Below are positions 50,588-61,535 of a DNA stretch of 64,000 nucleotides, piece after piece. The DNA comes from Mycobacteriaceae bacterium (lineage in GTDB: Bacteria; Actinomycetota; Actinomycetes; Mycobacteriales; Mycobacteriaceae). The number at the start of each line of letters is the position of its first letter. Position 1 is the stretch's first letter. The notes below the pieces were generated by a model. That model was given only the letters and a program-made list of their open reading frames with translations. It was not told the origin of the DNA and made no database searches. Position numbers and translations under genes: made by a program. The DNA is taken from the NCBI GenBank assembly GCA_029977845.1, contig JAPOKC010000008.1, positions 1-64,000 on the forward strand. Reading direction: 5' to 3'.

Positions 50588-51372
50588 CAGGGATTCCGGT
50601 CGCCGCACTGCTGCTCGCGGCCGCACTGCGCGTCATGCCCGGGCACCCCAGGGCGCATCTGTTCCCCTCTCCGCCGCCGCGGGTACACGCAGTGCCGATG
50701 GTGGTGCTGCCGGCGGTCCTGGTTCTGCTGCTCGCAATCCTCACAACGCCGGCGGTCGCAGCGGTCGCCGCGATGGCCGCGGCGATGGCCCGCACCCGGC
50801 TGCGCCGGCTCCGTCTGCGCCGGAGGCGCCGGGATGAAGCGGAGTCGATGACAGCGGCCCTGGAGACTCTGGTCGGTGAACTGCGGGTGGGCACTCATCC
50901 GGTGCGGGCATTCGGCGTCGCGGCGGAGGAGTCTGACGGCAGCGTCGCGTCGGCCCTGAGCACCGTTACGGCCAGGGCGGCACTGGGAGCCGATGTCGCC
51001 GCCGGTCTGCGCGCCGTCGCCGAGGAATCGACGGTGCCGTTCCACTGGACCAGGATTGCGGTCTACTGGGGATTGGCCGCCGATCACGGCCTGCCGATGT
51101 CGACACTGATGCGGGCTGCGCAACGCGACATCGTCGATCGGCAGCGGTTCAGCCGCCAGGTGCAGGCGAGCCTGGCGGGGGCGCGGGCCACCTCGGCCAT
51201 CCTCGCCGCGCTGCCGGTGCTCGGAATCGCACTCGGTCAACTCGTCGGCGCCCACCCGTTGCGATTCCTGCTCAGCGACGGTGTCGGTGGATGGCTGCTG
51301 ATCGGCGGTGCGGCGCTGATCATCGCCGGGCTGGTCTGGTCGGATCGCATCGTCGAGGGCATGACGATATGA
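50584..51372 (+). CDS. tadB: TadB-like pilus platform protein
   Basis: This is a 262-residue membrane protein of the type II secretion F family. Two N-terminal helices (about 3-15 and 36-64) precede a cytosolic helical domain (about 75-190) with L-E-T-L-V-G-E-L-R-V-G and F-S-R-Q-V-Q-A-S-L-A-G-A-R-A-T. Two helices near 198-216 and 230-252 end it. It overlaps both neighbours by 4 bases. It corresponds to Rv3658c and forms the inner-membrane base with TadC. Confidence 0.87.
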   Translation: MTGIPVAALLLAAALRVMPGHPRAHLFPSPPPRVHAVPMVVLPAVLVLLLAILTTPAVAAVAAMAAAMARTRLRRLRLRRRRRDEAESMTAALETLVGELRVGTHPVRAFGVAAEESDGSVASALSTVTARAALGADVAAGLRAVAEESTVPFHWTRIAVYWGLAADHGLPMSTLMRAAQRDIVDRQRFSRQVQASLAGARATSAILAALPVLGIALGQLVGAHPLRFLLSDGVGGWLLIGGAALIIAGLVWSDRIVEGMTI

Positions 51373-51941
51373 GCGCCGCCGCAGTGATGCTCGCCATCGC
51401 CGTGCTGATACATCCGGGCCCGACGCTGGCGAGGCGGCGCGCCGGACTGGTGCTGCGCACCCGTGCGGGTGTCAACCAGAACCTTGGTGGCGTTGATCCC
51501 TTCGCCAATTCCTCAGCCCTCGACGTGCTCGCCGTGTGCCTGGGTGCGGGTATGTCGGTGGCCGACGCCGCGGCTGCGACCGCACCGTCGGCAGGCCCGG
51601 ATCTCCGCGCGGTGCTGCAGCGAGCGGCGGATCTGTTCGCGCTGGGGGCCGATCCGGACACCGTGTGGTCTGGTCACGGCCAGAACGCCGAACTGGAGGC
51701 TCTGATGAGGCTTGCGCGCAGGTCGGCGAGTTCGGGAAGTGCGTTGGCTCAGGGGGTCGCCGAGCTCGCCGATCAGCTTCGGCAGAACGCCGTCCACGCT
51801 GCGACGGCGGCGGCAGAACGGGCCGGTGTCCTCATCGCCGGACCGCTGGGTCTGTGCTTCCTGCCGGCGTTCGTCTGCCTCGGCATCGTGCCGGTGGTCG
51901 CCGGTCTGGCGTCCGGAGTTCTGCGGTCGGGGATCTTGTGA
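51369..51941 (+). CDS. tadC: TadC-like pilus platform protein
   Basis: This is a 190-residue protein from the ATG 51369 (ATGA overlap). It is a shorter type II secretion F-domain protein: a first hydrophobic segment at 4-16, a helical cytosolic part with L-D-V-L-A-V-C-L-G-A-G-M-S-V and L-M-R-L-A-R-R-S-A-S-S-G-S-A, and a C-terminal membrane helix pair (about 160-185). Length and position match Rv3657c. Its stop touches the ATG option for flp. Confidence 0.85.
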   Translation: MSAAAVMLAIAVLIHPGPTLARRRAGLVLRTRAGVNQNLGGVDPFANSSALDVLAVCLGAGMSVADAAAATAPSAGPDLRAVLQRAADLFALGADPDTVWSGHGQNAELEALMRLARRSASSGSALAQGVAELADQLRQNAVHAATAAAERAGVLIAGPLGLCFLPAFVCLGIVPVVAGLASGVLRSGIL

Positions 51942-52172
51942 ATGCAGCAACCAGTGAAGGGAAAAGTATTGTCCAACAACATCATCGGTCATCTGAAGGC
52001 CCGGCTGGCTCTGCTCGCGGCGGACGAGTCGGGGATGTCCACCGTGGAATATGCGATCGGCACGATCGCGGCCGCCGCATTCGGCGCGATTCTCTACAGC
52101 GTGGTCACCGGAGATTCGATCGTCGGCGCGCTGACCAACATCATCAGCCGCGCGCTGAGCACCCGGGTCTAG
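51942..52172 (+). CDS. flp: Flp-type pilin
   Basis: This is a 76-residue protein from ATG 51942; a TTG at 51969 preceded by AAGGGA (6 bases away) would give 67 residues, nearer to Rv3656c, and may be the real start. The prepilin motif is E-S-G then M-S-T-V-E-Y-A-I-G, with cleavage after Gly and Glu at +5. A hydrophobic helix follows. This is the structural subunit of the pilus built by TadABC. No prepilin peptidase gene is in the window, so processing must rely on one elsewhere. Confidence 0.9.
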   Translation: MQQPVKGKVLSNNIIGHLKARLALLAADESGMSTVEYAIGTIAAAAFGAILYSVVTGDSIVGALTNIISRALSTRV

Positions 52173-52195
52173 CTGCCGATGGCGGTTTCAGCACC

Positions 52196-52492
52196 GTGGA
52201 GGCCGCACTGGCCATTGCCGGCCTGGTCAGTGTTCTGGTGCTGTGCCTCGCCGGTGCGACCGCACTGTCGATGCAGGTGCGTTGTATCGACGCGGCCCGC
52301 GAGGTCGCCCGGCTGGCCGCGCGCAACGGCGTCACCACGGGTGTGGCCGGCGGTCTCGCACCGGCCGGGGCCTCGGTGGAACTGCGCCGCGATGGCGGCT
52401 TCGTGGTGGCCAGGGTCAGCGACAGCGCGCCGATCCTGCCCGGGCTCACGATCATCGGTCAGGCCATTGCGGCAGTCGAACCGGGTTCGTGA
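52196..52492 (+). CDS. TadE-like pseudopilin (Rv3655c type), start uncertain
   Basis: The frame encodes D-G-G then F-S-T-V-E-A-A-L-A-I-A-G, a class III prepilin motif, followed by a hydrophobic helix and a soluble domain ending V-E-P-G-S at 52492. No ATG, GTG or TTG exists in frame between the flp gene and this motif; the first usable start is GTG 52196, which encodes the Val of S-T-V-E and loses the cleavage site. An ATG at 52179 lies in another frame. Either the protein starts at 52196 as a short membrane protein, or a -1 frameshift or unusual start is used. Confidence 0.65.
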   Translation: MEAALAIAGLVSVLVLCLAGATALSMQVRCIDAAREVARLAARNGVTTGVAGGLAPAGASVELRRDGGFVVARVSDSAPILPGLTIIGQAIAAVEPGS

Positions 52493-52829
52493 CGACTCTG
52501 GTTCCGCCACGGTTCTCGCGGCCGCGTTCATCACCGTCCTGGTAGCGATCTGGATCGCCGGAATAGCCCTGGGGTCGGCAGTGATCGCGCGCCACCGCGC
52601 TCAGGCGGCCGCCGACCTGGCAGCACTGGCCGCGGCATCACGGCTGCCGGCCGGCGCCGCCGAAGCGTGCCGGTACGGCGGCGGCGTCGCGGCATCGATG
52701 GGGGCGCAAGTCCGGCGATGTTTCGCCGAGCGCCTCGACATCACCATCGCCGTGACCGTGCCGGTGGGCGGTAGATTGGCATGGCAGGCGGGCGCCTCGG
52801 CGCGCGCCGGTCCGGTGCGGTCCGGCTAG
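52467..52829 (+). CDS. TadG/TadE-like membrane protein (Rv3654c type)
   Basis: This is a 120-residue protein from a TTG at 52467, the only plausible start before the conserved N-terminus R-D-D-S-G-S-A-T-V-L-A-A-A-F. A hydrophobic helix (about 18-42) is followed by R-H-R-A-Q-A-A-A-D-L-A-A-L-A-A-A, the signature of TadG-like and Flp-assembly helicase-associated proteins. The +5 Glu of true pilins is missing, so it may be anchored and not processed. It overlaps the TadE frame by 26 bases and interlocks stops (CTAG, 52826-52829) with the next, convergent gene. Confidence 0.75.
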   Translation: MRQSNRVRDDSGSATVLAAAFITVLVAIWIAGIALGSAVIARHRAQAAADLAALAAASRLPAGAAEACRYGGGVAASMGAQVRRCFAERLDITIAVTVPVGGRLAWQAGASARAGPVRSG

Positions 52830-53833
52830 CGGGAGAGTCCGACGTCGGCGAGCTCATCGTCGGTGGGTCGACGGAACGTCGCCAGCCCGGCCTGCATCCC
52901 TCGGTCGAGTTCGATCGGACTGATCGTCACATGCAGTGCAACCCATTCGCCGTCGTTGCCGGGCAGCCGCAGCACCGTCGAGGACGTACCGCCCTTGAGC
53001 TCCTCCAGCAGCGCCGCTCCGGCCTCCTCGTCGTCCGGATGAATCGGCATCGGCCGGCGCCAGTTGAACAACGGGCACGGCTCCTTGAGCCATTTGAGAA
53101 GCCGCAGACTCTCCAGGTTCATGAAACAGTGGTAGGAACCCGGCTGAGCGAGGCCGGTGATGACGCGCTTCGTGAAATCACCCTTCGCCGGCCGGGCGTC
53201 GAGCACCTCCACCAACAGGTCCACTCCGCGGCCGAAGACGTGCACGCTGCCGTCCTCCACCGTCTCCTCGACATTGCGGCCGACAACGCCCAGCCGGCGG
53301 AACCTCCCCTGCGCGTCGATGAATTCCCATGTGGTGGAGAGGGTCCGCCCGTTCTCCGGGCCGACCAGCGTCGAGAGCACCTCGAGTTCGTCGGGTCCGA
53401 ACTCCAGTGGCGGGAACAACTCGGCGATCTTCTCGAACTGGGTGGGGTCGATCGAGGGATCCATCCCGAAATTCACCAGCGCCTGGACGGTGAGCACCGG
53501 TTCGAGGGCGGTCAGGTCCCACTTCGCCGGTCCGGGGATCGGGCGCTCCGGTGGGTCGCAGTCGGGCGGGCCGCACCACACGTGAACCGCGTGGACGCGA
53601 CCGTCGGTCATCACCACCGGTTCGGTGCGGATGATCCGGTTGTTCTGTTCGACGGTGCGCACCAAAGCGGTGCCTGCGGCGACGGTGTCGGTGACCGCGC
53701 GCCGGATCGGACCGAGGTTGGGGTTGCGCCGCAGGAATACCGCAAGTGGTACGAATTTCTTCATCTGCCGACCCTGGGCGACCACTTCGGGTTCGTCGCC
53801 CAGGGTTTCGACGAGCAGCCATTCCGGAACCAC
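52826..53833 (-). CDS. Rv3651-like sensor-domain protein, copy 1
   Basis: This is a 335-residue protein. It opens P-E-W-L-L-V-E-T-L-G-D-E-P, then G-R-Q-M-K-K-F-V-P-L and the R-T-E-P-V ... D-G-R-V-H-A-V-H-V-W-C-G-P segment. Later parts have P-C-P-L-F-N-W-R and T-V-L-R-L-P-G-N-D-G-E-W, which suggest PAS/GAF-like sensing modules; Rv3651 of M. tuberculosis is known to have tandem PAS-like domains without an output domain. The ligand is unknown. It starts (GTG 53833) 4 bases after the stop of a close paralogue and is probably co-transcribed with it. Confidence 0.75.
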   Translation of the reverse strand: MVPEWLLVETLGDEPEVVAQGRQMKKFVPLAVFLRRNPNLGPIRRAVTDTVAAGTALVRTVEQNNRIIRTEPVVMTDGRVHAVHVWCGPPDCDPPERPIPGPAKWDLTALEPVLTVQALVNFGMDPSIDPTQFEKIAELFPPLEFGPDELEVLSTLVGPENGRTLSTTWEFIDAQGRFRRLGVVGRNVEETVEDGSVHVFGRGVDLLVEVLDARPAKGDFTKRVITGLAQPGSYHCFMNLESLRLLKWLKEPCPLFNWRRPMPIHPDDEEAGAALLEELKGGTSSTVLRLPGNDGEWVALHVTISPIELDRGMQAGLATFRRPTDDELADVGLSR

Positions 53834-53837
53834 GGCG

Positions 53838-54848
53838 TCAGCCTAAAGCCAAGCCCGCTTCGATTACCTCGTCTTCGGTGGGAAGCCGCAGCGCAACCAA
53901 CCCGGCGTAGACGCCGTCGGTCAGTTCGACGCGGTTGATCGTGACGTGAATCGGAACCCATTCGCCTTCGGTGTTGGCCGGCAGGCGCAGCACGGCCTGG
54001 GTGGTTCCGTGTGACAGTTCCTCGGTCATCTGCTCGGCGAGCCGTTCTTGGTCGTCTGGGTGCATACGGGTGTCACGCCAGTTGAAATACGGGCACGGCT
54101 CGTCGATCCACTTCACTGGTTTCCAGTTGCTCAGATCGGCCACCGCGCGGTGCACGCCGGGCGACGCCAGCCCTTCCAGGACCCGGTCGGCCAGGGTCTC
54201 CGACAGTGGTGCGTCGCTGACGCTATCGACCAGGGTCATCGCCCGGCCCACCAGGTGTTCGGTGCCGTCCTCGGAGGATTCCAGGATGGTGCGGGCGCAC
54301 CAGCCAACCCTGCGGAAGGTGCCCTGCTTATCCGGAAAGTCCCAGGTCGCGCAGAAGGTCCGGTCCGGAGCGGCGTCGATCGTCCAGGCCAGTGCCTGGG
54401 CCTCGTCCTCGTTGAAACTGTGCGAGGGGACGTCGTCGGCGAACGCCCGTCCGGAGGCGGCTTCATTGGCCGGGTCCCTCCCGGTGTTGGCGAGAAACTC
54501 CGGGGTCACCGACCCCTCGCCTAGGGTCATGTCCCATTTCATCGGTCCGGGGATCGGCCGCTCCGGTGGCTCGGCGTCCACCGGCCCGCACCAGACATGG
54601 ACCCCGTGGATGCGCCCGTCGATCATCTGGACAGGTTCGGTCCGGATCACCCGCTTCGATTTCGGTGTGATGCTGTCGAGTCCGGTGCCGGAACTGACGG
54701 TTTCGGCGATCGCGGTCTGGATCGCCGCGAGGCTCGGGTTGCGGCGCAGAAAAACGGCGATCGGTACGAAGTTCTTCATCTGCCGGCCTTGTGCGACGAC
54801 GACGGGTTGGTCGCCGAGTGTCTCCACCAGCAGCCAATCCTGAGTCAC
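53838..54848 (-). CDS. Rv3651-like sensor-domain protein, copy 2
   Basis: This is a 336-residue paralogue of the downstream gene. The two share W-L-L-V-E-T-L-G-D, V-V-A-Q-G-R-Q-M-K, V-F-L-R-R-N-P, V-H-V-W-C-G-P and E-R-P-I-P-G-P in the same order; the N-terminal third is the most alike. A TAAACT box (minus strand, 54855-54860) lies 6 bases before the GTG 54848, which predicts a leaderless mRNA starting on the initiation codon. No kinase, cyclase or DNA-binding output is present. Confidence 0.75.
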   Translation of the reverse strand: MTQDWLLVETLGDQPVVVAQGRQMKNFVPIAVFLRRNPSLAAIQTAIAETVSSGTGLDSITPKSKRVIRTEPVQMIDGRIHGVHVWCGPVDAEPPERPIPGPMKWDMTLGEGSVTPEFLANTGRDPANEAASGRAFADDVPSHSFNEDEAQALAWTIDAAPDRTFCATWDFPDKQGTFRRVGWCARTILESSEDGTEHLVGRAMTLVDSVSDAPLSETLADRVLEGLASPGVHRAVADLSNWKPVKWIDEPCPYFNWRDTRMHPDDQERLAEQMTEELSHGTTQAVLRLPANTEGEWVPIHVTINRVELTDGVYAGLVALRLPTEDEVIEAGLALG

Positions 54849-55149
54849 CGGATTAGTTTAGTCGCCGCACGTCATCGCACTCACGGCGGGTGGCACTGAA
54901 ATCGCTGGTAAGGGGGACTTTCGAGACCGAGGTCGAGCAAAAGCATTTGCACCTCTTGCGATTTTCATGCGCTCGCGCGTATGTTTCAGCTACGTCCGGA
55001 AACGGACCTGCCGAGCGGATCGTGTTGTCCGACCGCTTGTTGCGGACCCACAGTTTTCCGCGCGGCTAACTGCCTCGAGAGACTGGGGCGTCAGACCTAC
55101 ATGACCAAGTGACTTTCGACCGTTCGAGGGGTCGGTCGGCCGTCACCGG
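54849..55149. other. Gene-free interval between helicase end and sensor pair
   Basis: No coding frame was recognised in these 301 bases. They hold the TAAACT box near 54855, a small GNRA-type hairpin GTCCG-GAAA-CGGAC (54994-55007) and a 6-base stem CGACCG/CGGTCG (55117-55138) just past the helicase stop that may be a weak terminator. Confidence 0.5.
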
Positions 55150-57480
55150 TCAGGTCCTGCCTGATTCGAGGGCGGCCAGCACAAGCCGCAATACCCGGAT
55201 CGCGCCGCCCTTGTCCAAAGGATCATTTCCGTTGCCGCACTTGGGTGACTGCACACACGACGGACATCCGTGCGGGCATTCGCAGGACTCGATCGCATCG
55301 GCGGTCGCAGCAAGCCAGGTGCCGGCCATCCGGTAGCCGCGTTCTGCGAAACCGGCCCCTCCGGGGTGTCCGTCATAGACGAACACCGTGGGCAGGCCGT
55401 CCTCCCCGACTGCGGTCGACACCCCGCCGATGTCACCTCTGTCGCAACTGGCCACCAGTGGCAGCAGCCCGATCGCCGCATGCTCAGCCGCGTGCAGGGA
55501 ACCGGGGATCGACACTGGTTCAATACCGTTGTCCTGCAATGCCTCCGGGGTGATGGTGTACATCGCGGCGACCGTTGACAGGGTCTGCCGGGGCATCTCG
55601 AGTTCGACGAAGTCGATCACCTCGCCGGAGATATCCCGGCGCAGATACCCGATCACCTGGTGTGTCACCGACACCGGCACCACCCCGAGTGTCACCGGGC
55701 CGTAGTTCACCCGTTCTCCCGACCCGGTCGCGGTGATGTCGGTGATCTCCCGCGCGAACGTCGAGTACCCGGGATCCTCGGCGTGCACGAAAGCCACACC
55801 GGCGTCGAGGTCCAGCGAATCGACCAGATAGTTCTCGCCCTGATGCAGGTACACCGCACCCGGATGAACCGTCGACGGGGCCTGCCCGGCCTCGGTGCTG
55901 CCCAGGATTCGTCCGGTGTCGGTCTCGAGGATGGCCACCTGTCCACCGGCGGTGCCGCGGATGTCGACACCGTGGTGCGGGTCCAATCCGGGGGCGGGGA
56001 AGTACCGATCTCCTCGGCGCCGCAGCAACCGGTCGGAGACGAGTTCCTCGGCGACCGCCTCGGCGTTCCAGGCGCAGACCTCAGTCTGGTGAAGTGGTAG
56101 TTCGGTTGCGGCGCAAAGCAATTGAGGACCAACGACATACGGATTGGCCGGGTCGATGATGACCCGTTCCACGGGTTTACCCAGCAGGGCCTCGGGGTGA
56201 TGAACCAGGTAGGTGTCCAACGGGTCATCACGGGCGATCAGCACCACCAGCGCGCCCTGACCGCGCCGGCCGGAGCGGCCGGCCTGCTGCCAGAACGACG
56301 CGACGGTGCCCGGGAAGCCGGCCAGCAGCACCGCGTCCAGTCCCGCGATGTCGATCCCGAGTTCCAATGCGTTGGTGGTGGCCAGGCCGCGCAATTCGCC
56401 GTCGGCAAGGGCCCGCTCCAGGGCGCGGCGGTCCTCGGCCAGATACCCGGCCCGGTAGGAGGCCACGGTGTCGCGCAGCTGCGGGGCGATGTCCTCGAGC
56501 CGTGCCCGTGCCCCCAGGGCTGTCAACTCGGCTCCCCGCCGGGACCTGACGAAGGTCAGCGTCCGGGCTCCCTCGGCGACCAGATCGGCCAGCATCCGCC
56601 CGGCCTCGGCGCCGGCGGACCGCCGCACCGGAGCGCCGTTCTCGCCGTGCAGATCGTCGCGCAACTGCGGCTCCCACAGCGCGATCGTGCGTGCCCCGTG
56701 CGGTGACCCGTCCTCGGTCACCTCGAAGACCGGACGGCCGATCAACTCCGCGGCGGTGGCCCCGGGTGCGGCGGTCGTGGCGCTGGCGAAGATCACCGTC
56801 GGTCCCGGCGAACCGGTCGGCGCGTAGTGCTCGCAAAGGCGCAGCAGCCGACGCAGCACCATCGCCACGTTGGAACCGAAAACCCCTCGGTAGTAATGAC
56901 ATTCGTCAACCACGATGTAGCGCAGCCCGCGTAGGAAAACCGCCCAGCGGGCGTGGTTGCGCAGCATCGACAGGTGGATCATGTCCGGGTTGGAGAACAA
57001 CCACCGGGATCGCTCACGGGCGAACCGCCGGATCTCGGCGGGGGTGTCGCCGTCATAGGCGCTCGGCGCCACGTCGGTGAGGTCGGGTACCGCGGTGGTC
57101 AGCGAGTGTGCGCTGCGCAACTGATCATGGCCCAGTGCCTTGGTCGGCGACAGGTACAACGCCCGCGCGCGGGGATCGGTGGCCAGGGCCTCCACGATGG
57201 GCAGCTGAAACGCCAGCGACTTCCCGGATGCGGTCCCGGTGCTGACGACCACGTGCCGGCCCGCGTGCGCGGCGTCGGCGGCCTCGACCTGATGCGACCA
57301 CGGGGCGCTGATCCCGCGACCGGACAGGGCGGCGCGCACCTCGGCGCTCACCCAGGTGGGCCAGTTCCGCGACCGGGCGGTGCGGGGAGCGATCTCCGCG
57401 ACATGACGCAGTGCGGCGGCGGATCCCGCGTCGGCCCCGGCGCACACCGCGCCGAGCAGCTCGCCGCCGAAACTGGCCAT
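55150..57480 (-). CDS. MrfA/SftH-type DEAD/DEAH helicase with C-terminal DUF1998 Cys cluster (Rv3649 type)
   Basis: This is a 776-residue helicase. I chose ATG 57480 with GAAGGGA upstream; an upstream frame adds 105 residues of unlikely sequence. Motif I is S-T-G-T-A-S-G-K-S, motif II is V-V-D-E-C-H, motif III is F-A-S-A-T, and motif VI is Q-Q-A-G-R-S-G-R-R-G-Q-G. The DUF1998-type end has C-E-C-P-H-G-C-P-S-C and a further P-K-C-G-N-G-N, a probable zinc site. This architecture matches MrfA of Bacillus (mitomycin adduct repair) and mycobacterial SftH. A role in DNA damage repair is inferred. Confidence 0.86.
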   Translation of the reverse strand: MASFGGELLGAVCAGADAGSAAALRHVAEIAPRTARSRNWPTWVSAEVRAALSGRGISAPWSHQVEAADAAHAGRHVVVSTGTASGKSLAFQLPIVEALATDPRARALYLSPTKALGHDQLRSAHSLTTAVPDLTDVAPSAYDGDTPAEIRRFARERSRWLFSNPDMIHLSMLRNHARWAVFLRGLRYIVVDECHYYRGVFGSNVAMVLRRLLRLCEHYAPTGSPGPTVIFASATTAAPGATAAELIGRPVFEVTEDGSPHGARTIALWEPQLRDDLHGENGAPVRRSAGAEAGRMLADLVAEGARTLTFVRSRRGAELTALGARARLEDIAPQLRDTVASYRAGYLAEDRRALERALADGELRGLATTNALELGIDIAGLDAVLLAGFPGTVASFWQQAGRSGRRGQGALVVLIARDDPLDTYLVHHPEALLGKPVERVIIDPANPYVVGPQLLCAATELPLHQTEVCAWNAEAVAEELVSDRLLRRRGDRYFPAPGLDPHHGVDIRGTAGGQVAILETDTGRILGSTEAGQAPSTVHPGAVYLHQGENYLVDSLDLDAGVAFVHAEDPGYSTFAREITDITATGSGERVNYGPVTLGVVPVSVTHQVIGYLRRDISGEVIDFVELEMPRQTLSTVAAMYTITPEALQDNGIEPVSIPGSLHAAEHAAIGLLPLVASCDRGDIGGVSTAVGEDGLPTVFVYDGHPGGAGFAERGYRMAGTWLAATADAIESCECPHGCPSCVQSPKCGNGNDPLDKGGAIRVLRLVLAALESGRT

Positions 57481-57742
57481 CGGGTATCCCTTCACCTGAT
57501 TCCTGGAGGAATTCTTCCTCGGTGTCTGTTCTAGCCGCGCCGAACGTGGTTGGATGGAGGTGGTCGCAGCTTCTGTGTTTCGTGTCTGGCACTTCGCAGG
57601 ATCTTTCGTTGCGGTCGCGGTTCCTGCGAGGGTCTCGATGCCGGGAGAATTCCGGTGACTTTCGCGAAGGTATGGCGGTCGGAACTGGCCCGGCCTGCCG
57701 AAACATCGGTGGACCGCCCGTAGTAAGAGAAGGAAAGTTTCA

Positions 57743-57946
57743 ATGCCACAGGGAACTGTGAAGTGGTTCAACGCGGAGAAGGGCTTCGGCTTCATCGCCC
57801 CGGAGGACGGCTCCGCCGATGTGTTCGTCCACTACACGGAGATCCAGGGGAACGGGTTCCGCACCTTGGAGGAGAACCAGAGGGTTGAGTTCGAGGTGGG
57901 TCAGAGCCCGAAGGGACCGCAGGCCACCGGCGTGCGCGCCATCTGA
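57743..57946 (+). CDS. cspA: Cold-shock domain protein CspA
   Basis: This is a 67-residue single OB-fold RNA chaperone. RNP1 is K-G-F-G-F-I (13-18) and RNP2 is V-F-V-H-Y (27-31). AAGGAAA precedes the ATG. The 262-base region upstream (57481-57742), shared with the divergent helicase, is long enough for the leader that often controls csp genes, but no defined structure was recognised. Rv3648c has the same length and position. Confidence 0.96.
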   Translation: MPQGTVKWFNAEKGFGFIAPEDGSADVFVHYTEIQGNGFRTLEENQRVEFEVGQSPKGPQATGVRAI

Positions 57947-57963
57947 TAACAACAATCTGACGG

Positions 57964-58007
57964 ACACCCCCGCCAGCCCCGTTCAACGGGTGCTGCGGGG
58001 GTGTTTT
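57964..58007 (+). terminator. Rho-independent terminator of cspA
   Basis: ACACCCCCGC (57964-57973) pairs with GCGGGGGTGT (57995-58004), with an inner CCCGT/ACGGG stem, and TTTT follows (58004-58007). It starts 17 bases after the cspA stop. Confidence 0.85.
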
Positions 58008-58047
58008 CATACCCGTGTCCTGATGCCGAAGCCCTAGTGTCGAACCC

Positions 58048-58632
58048 GTGAGTCAGCTGTCGTTCTTCTCCGCTGAGTCGGTGCCGCCCGCGGTCACCGA
58101 CCTCACCGGGGTGCTTGCGGCGGCCGGCCAGGTGGTGACCGTGGGTGGTGGGGCTCGCCTTTCGGTCGTGGTGGACGCGGTCTGGCGGGCCGCTGCGCTG
58201 GCCGACATGATGACGGCCGCCGGCCTGCAGGCCGAGATCACCAGGACCGAGGAGGACACCCCGCTGGTGCGCACCGCTGTCGATGCCCGGTTGCTGGGGA
58301 TCGCGGCGGAATGGACCCGGGGCGCGGTCAAGACGGTGCCGGCGCAGTGGCTGCCCGGCCCGCGGGAGCTGCGCGCCTGGACGCTGGCCGCGGGCGTCCC
58401 GGAGGCCGACCGCTACCTGCTGGGACTGGATCCGCACGCCCCGGACACCCATTCCCCGTTGGCCTCGGCTCTGATGCGGGTCGGGATCGCCCCGACCTTG
58501 ATCGGAACCCGGGGGGCCCGTCCGGCGCTGCGGATCAGCGGCCGCCGGCGGCTGTTACGCCTGGTAGAGAACGTGGGGGAACCGCCGGAGGATGTCGAGG
58601 CGTTGGCGTCCTGGCCGCAAGTCGTGGGGTGA
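58048..58632 (+). CDS. Conserved mycobacterial protein of unknown function (Rv3647c type)
   Basis: This is a 194-residue protein starting at GTG 58048. It is Ala/Arg/Leu rich with no membrane segment. It begins S-Q-L-S-F-F-S-A-E-S and carries L-L-G-I-A-A-E-W-T-R-G-A and R-I-S-G-R-R-R-L-L-R-L-V-E-N-V-G. The basic G-R-R-R-L-L-R element could bind nucleic acid, but no known domain is recognised. Rv3647c occupies the same place between cspA and topA. Co-transcription with topA (110 bases downstream) is possible. Confidence 0.7.
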   Translation: MSQLSFFSAESVPPAVTDLTGVLAAAGQVVTVGGGARLSVVVDAVWRAAALADMMTAAGLQAEITRTEEDTPLVRTAVDARLLGIAAEWTRGAVKTVPAQWLPGPRELRAWTLAAGVPEADRYLLGLDPHAPDTHSPLASALMRVGIAPTLIGTRGARPALRISGRRRLLRLVENVGEPPEDVEALASWPQVVG

Positions 58633-58742
58633 TCCGCCGGTAGGTCGGGTTGCATCGGCCGGTACGGGGGTGCCACTGTGTCACAAGCCCGCCCGGCAGG
58701 GGGATCTGCCGGGCAACTCAGAGAAGTGGAGCGTAAGCGCAG

Positions 58743-61531
<2,789 letters not shown>

Positions 61532-61535
<4 letters not shown>

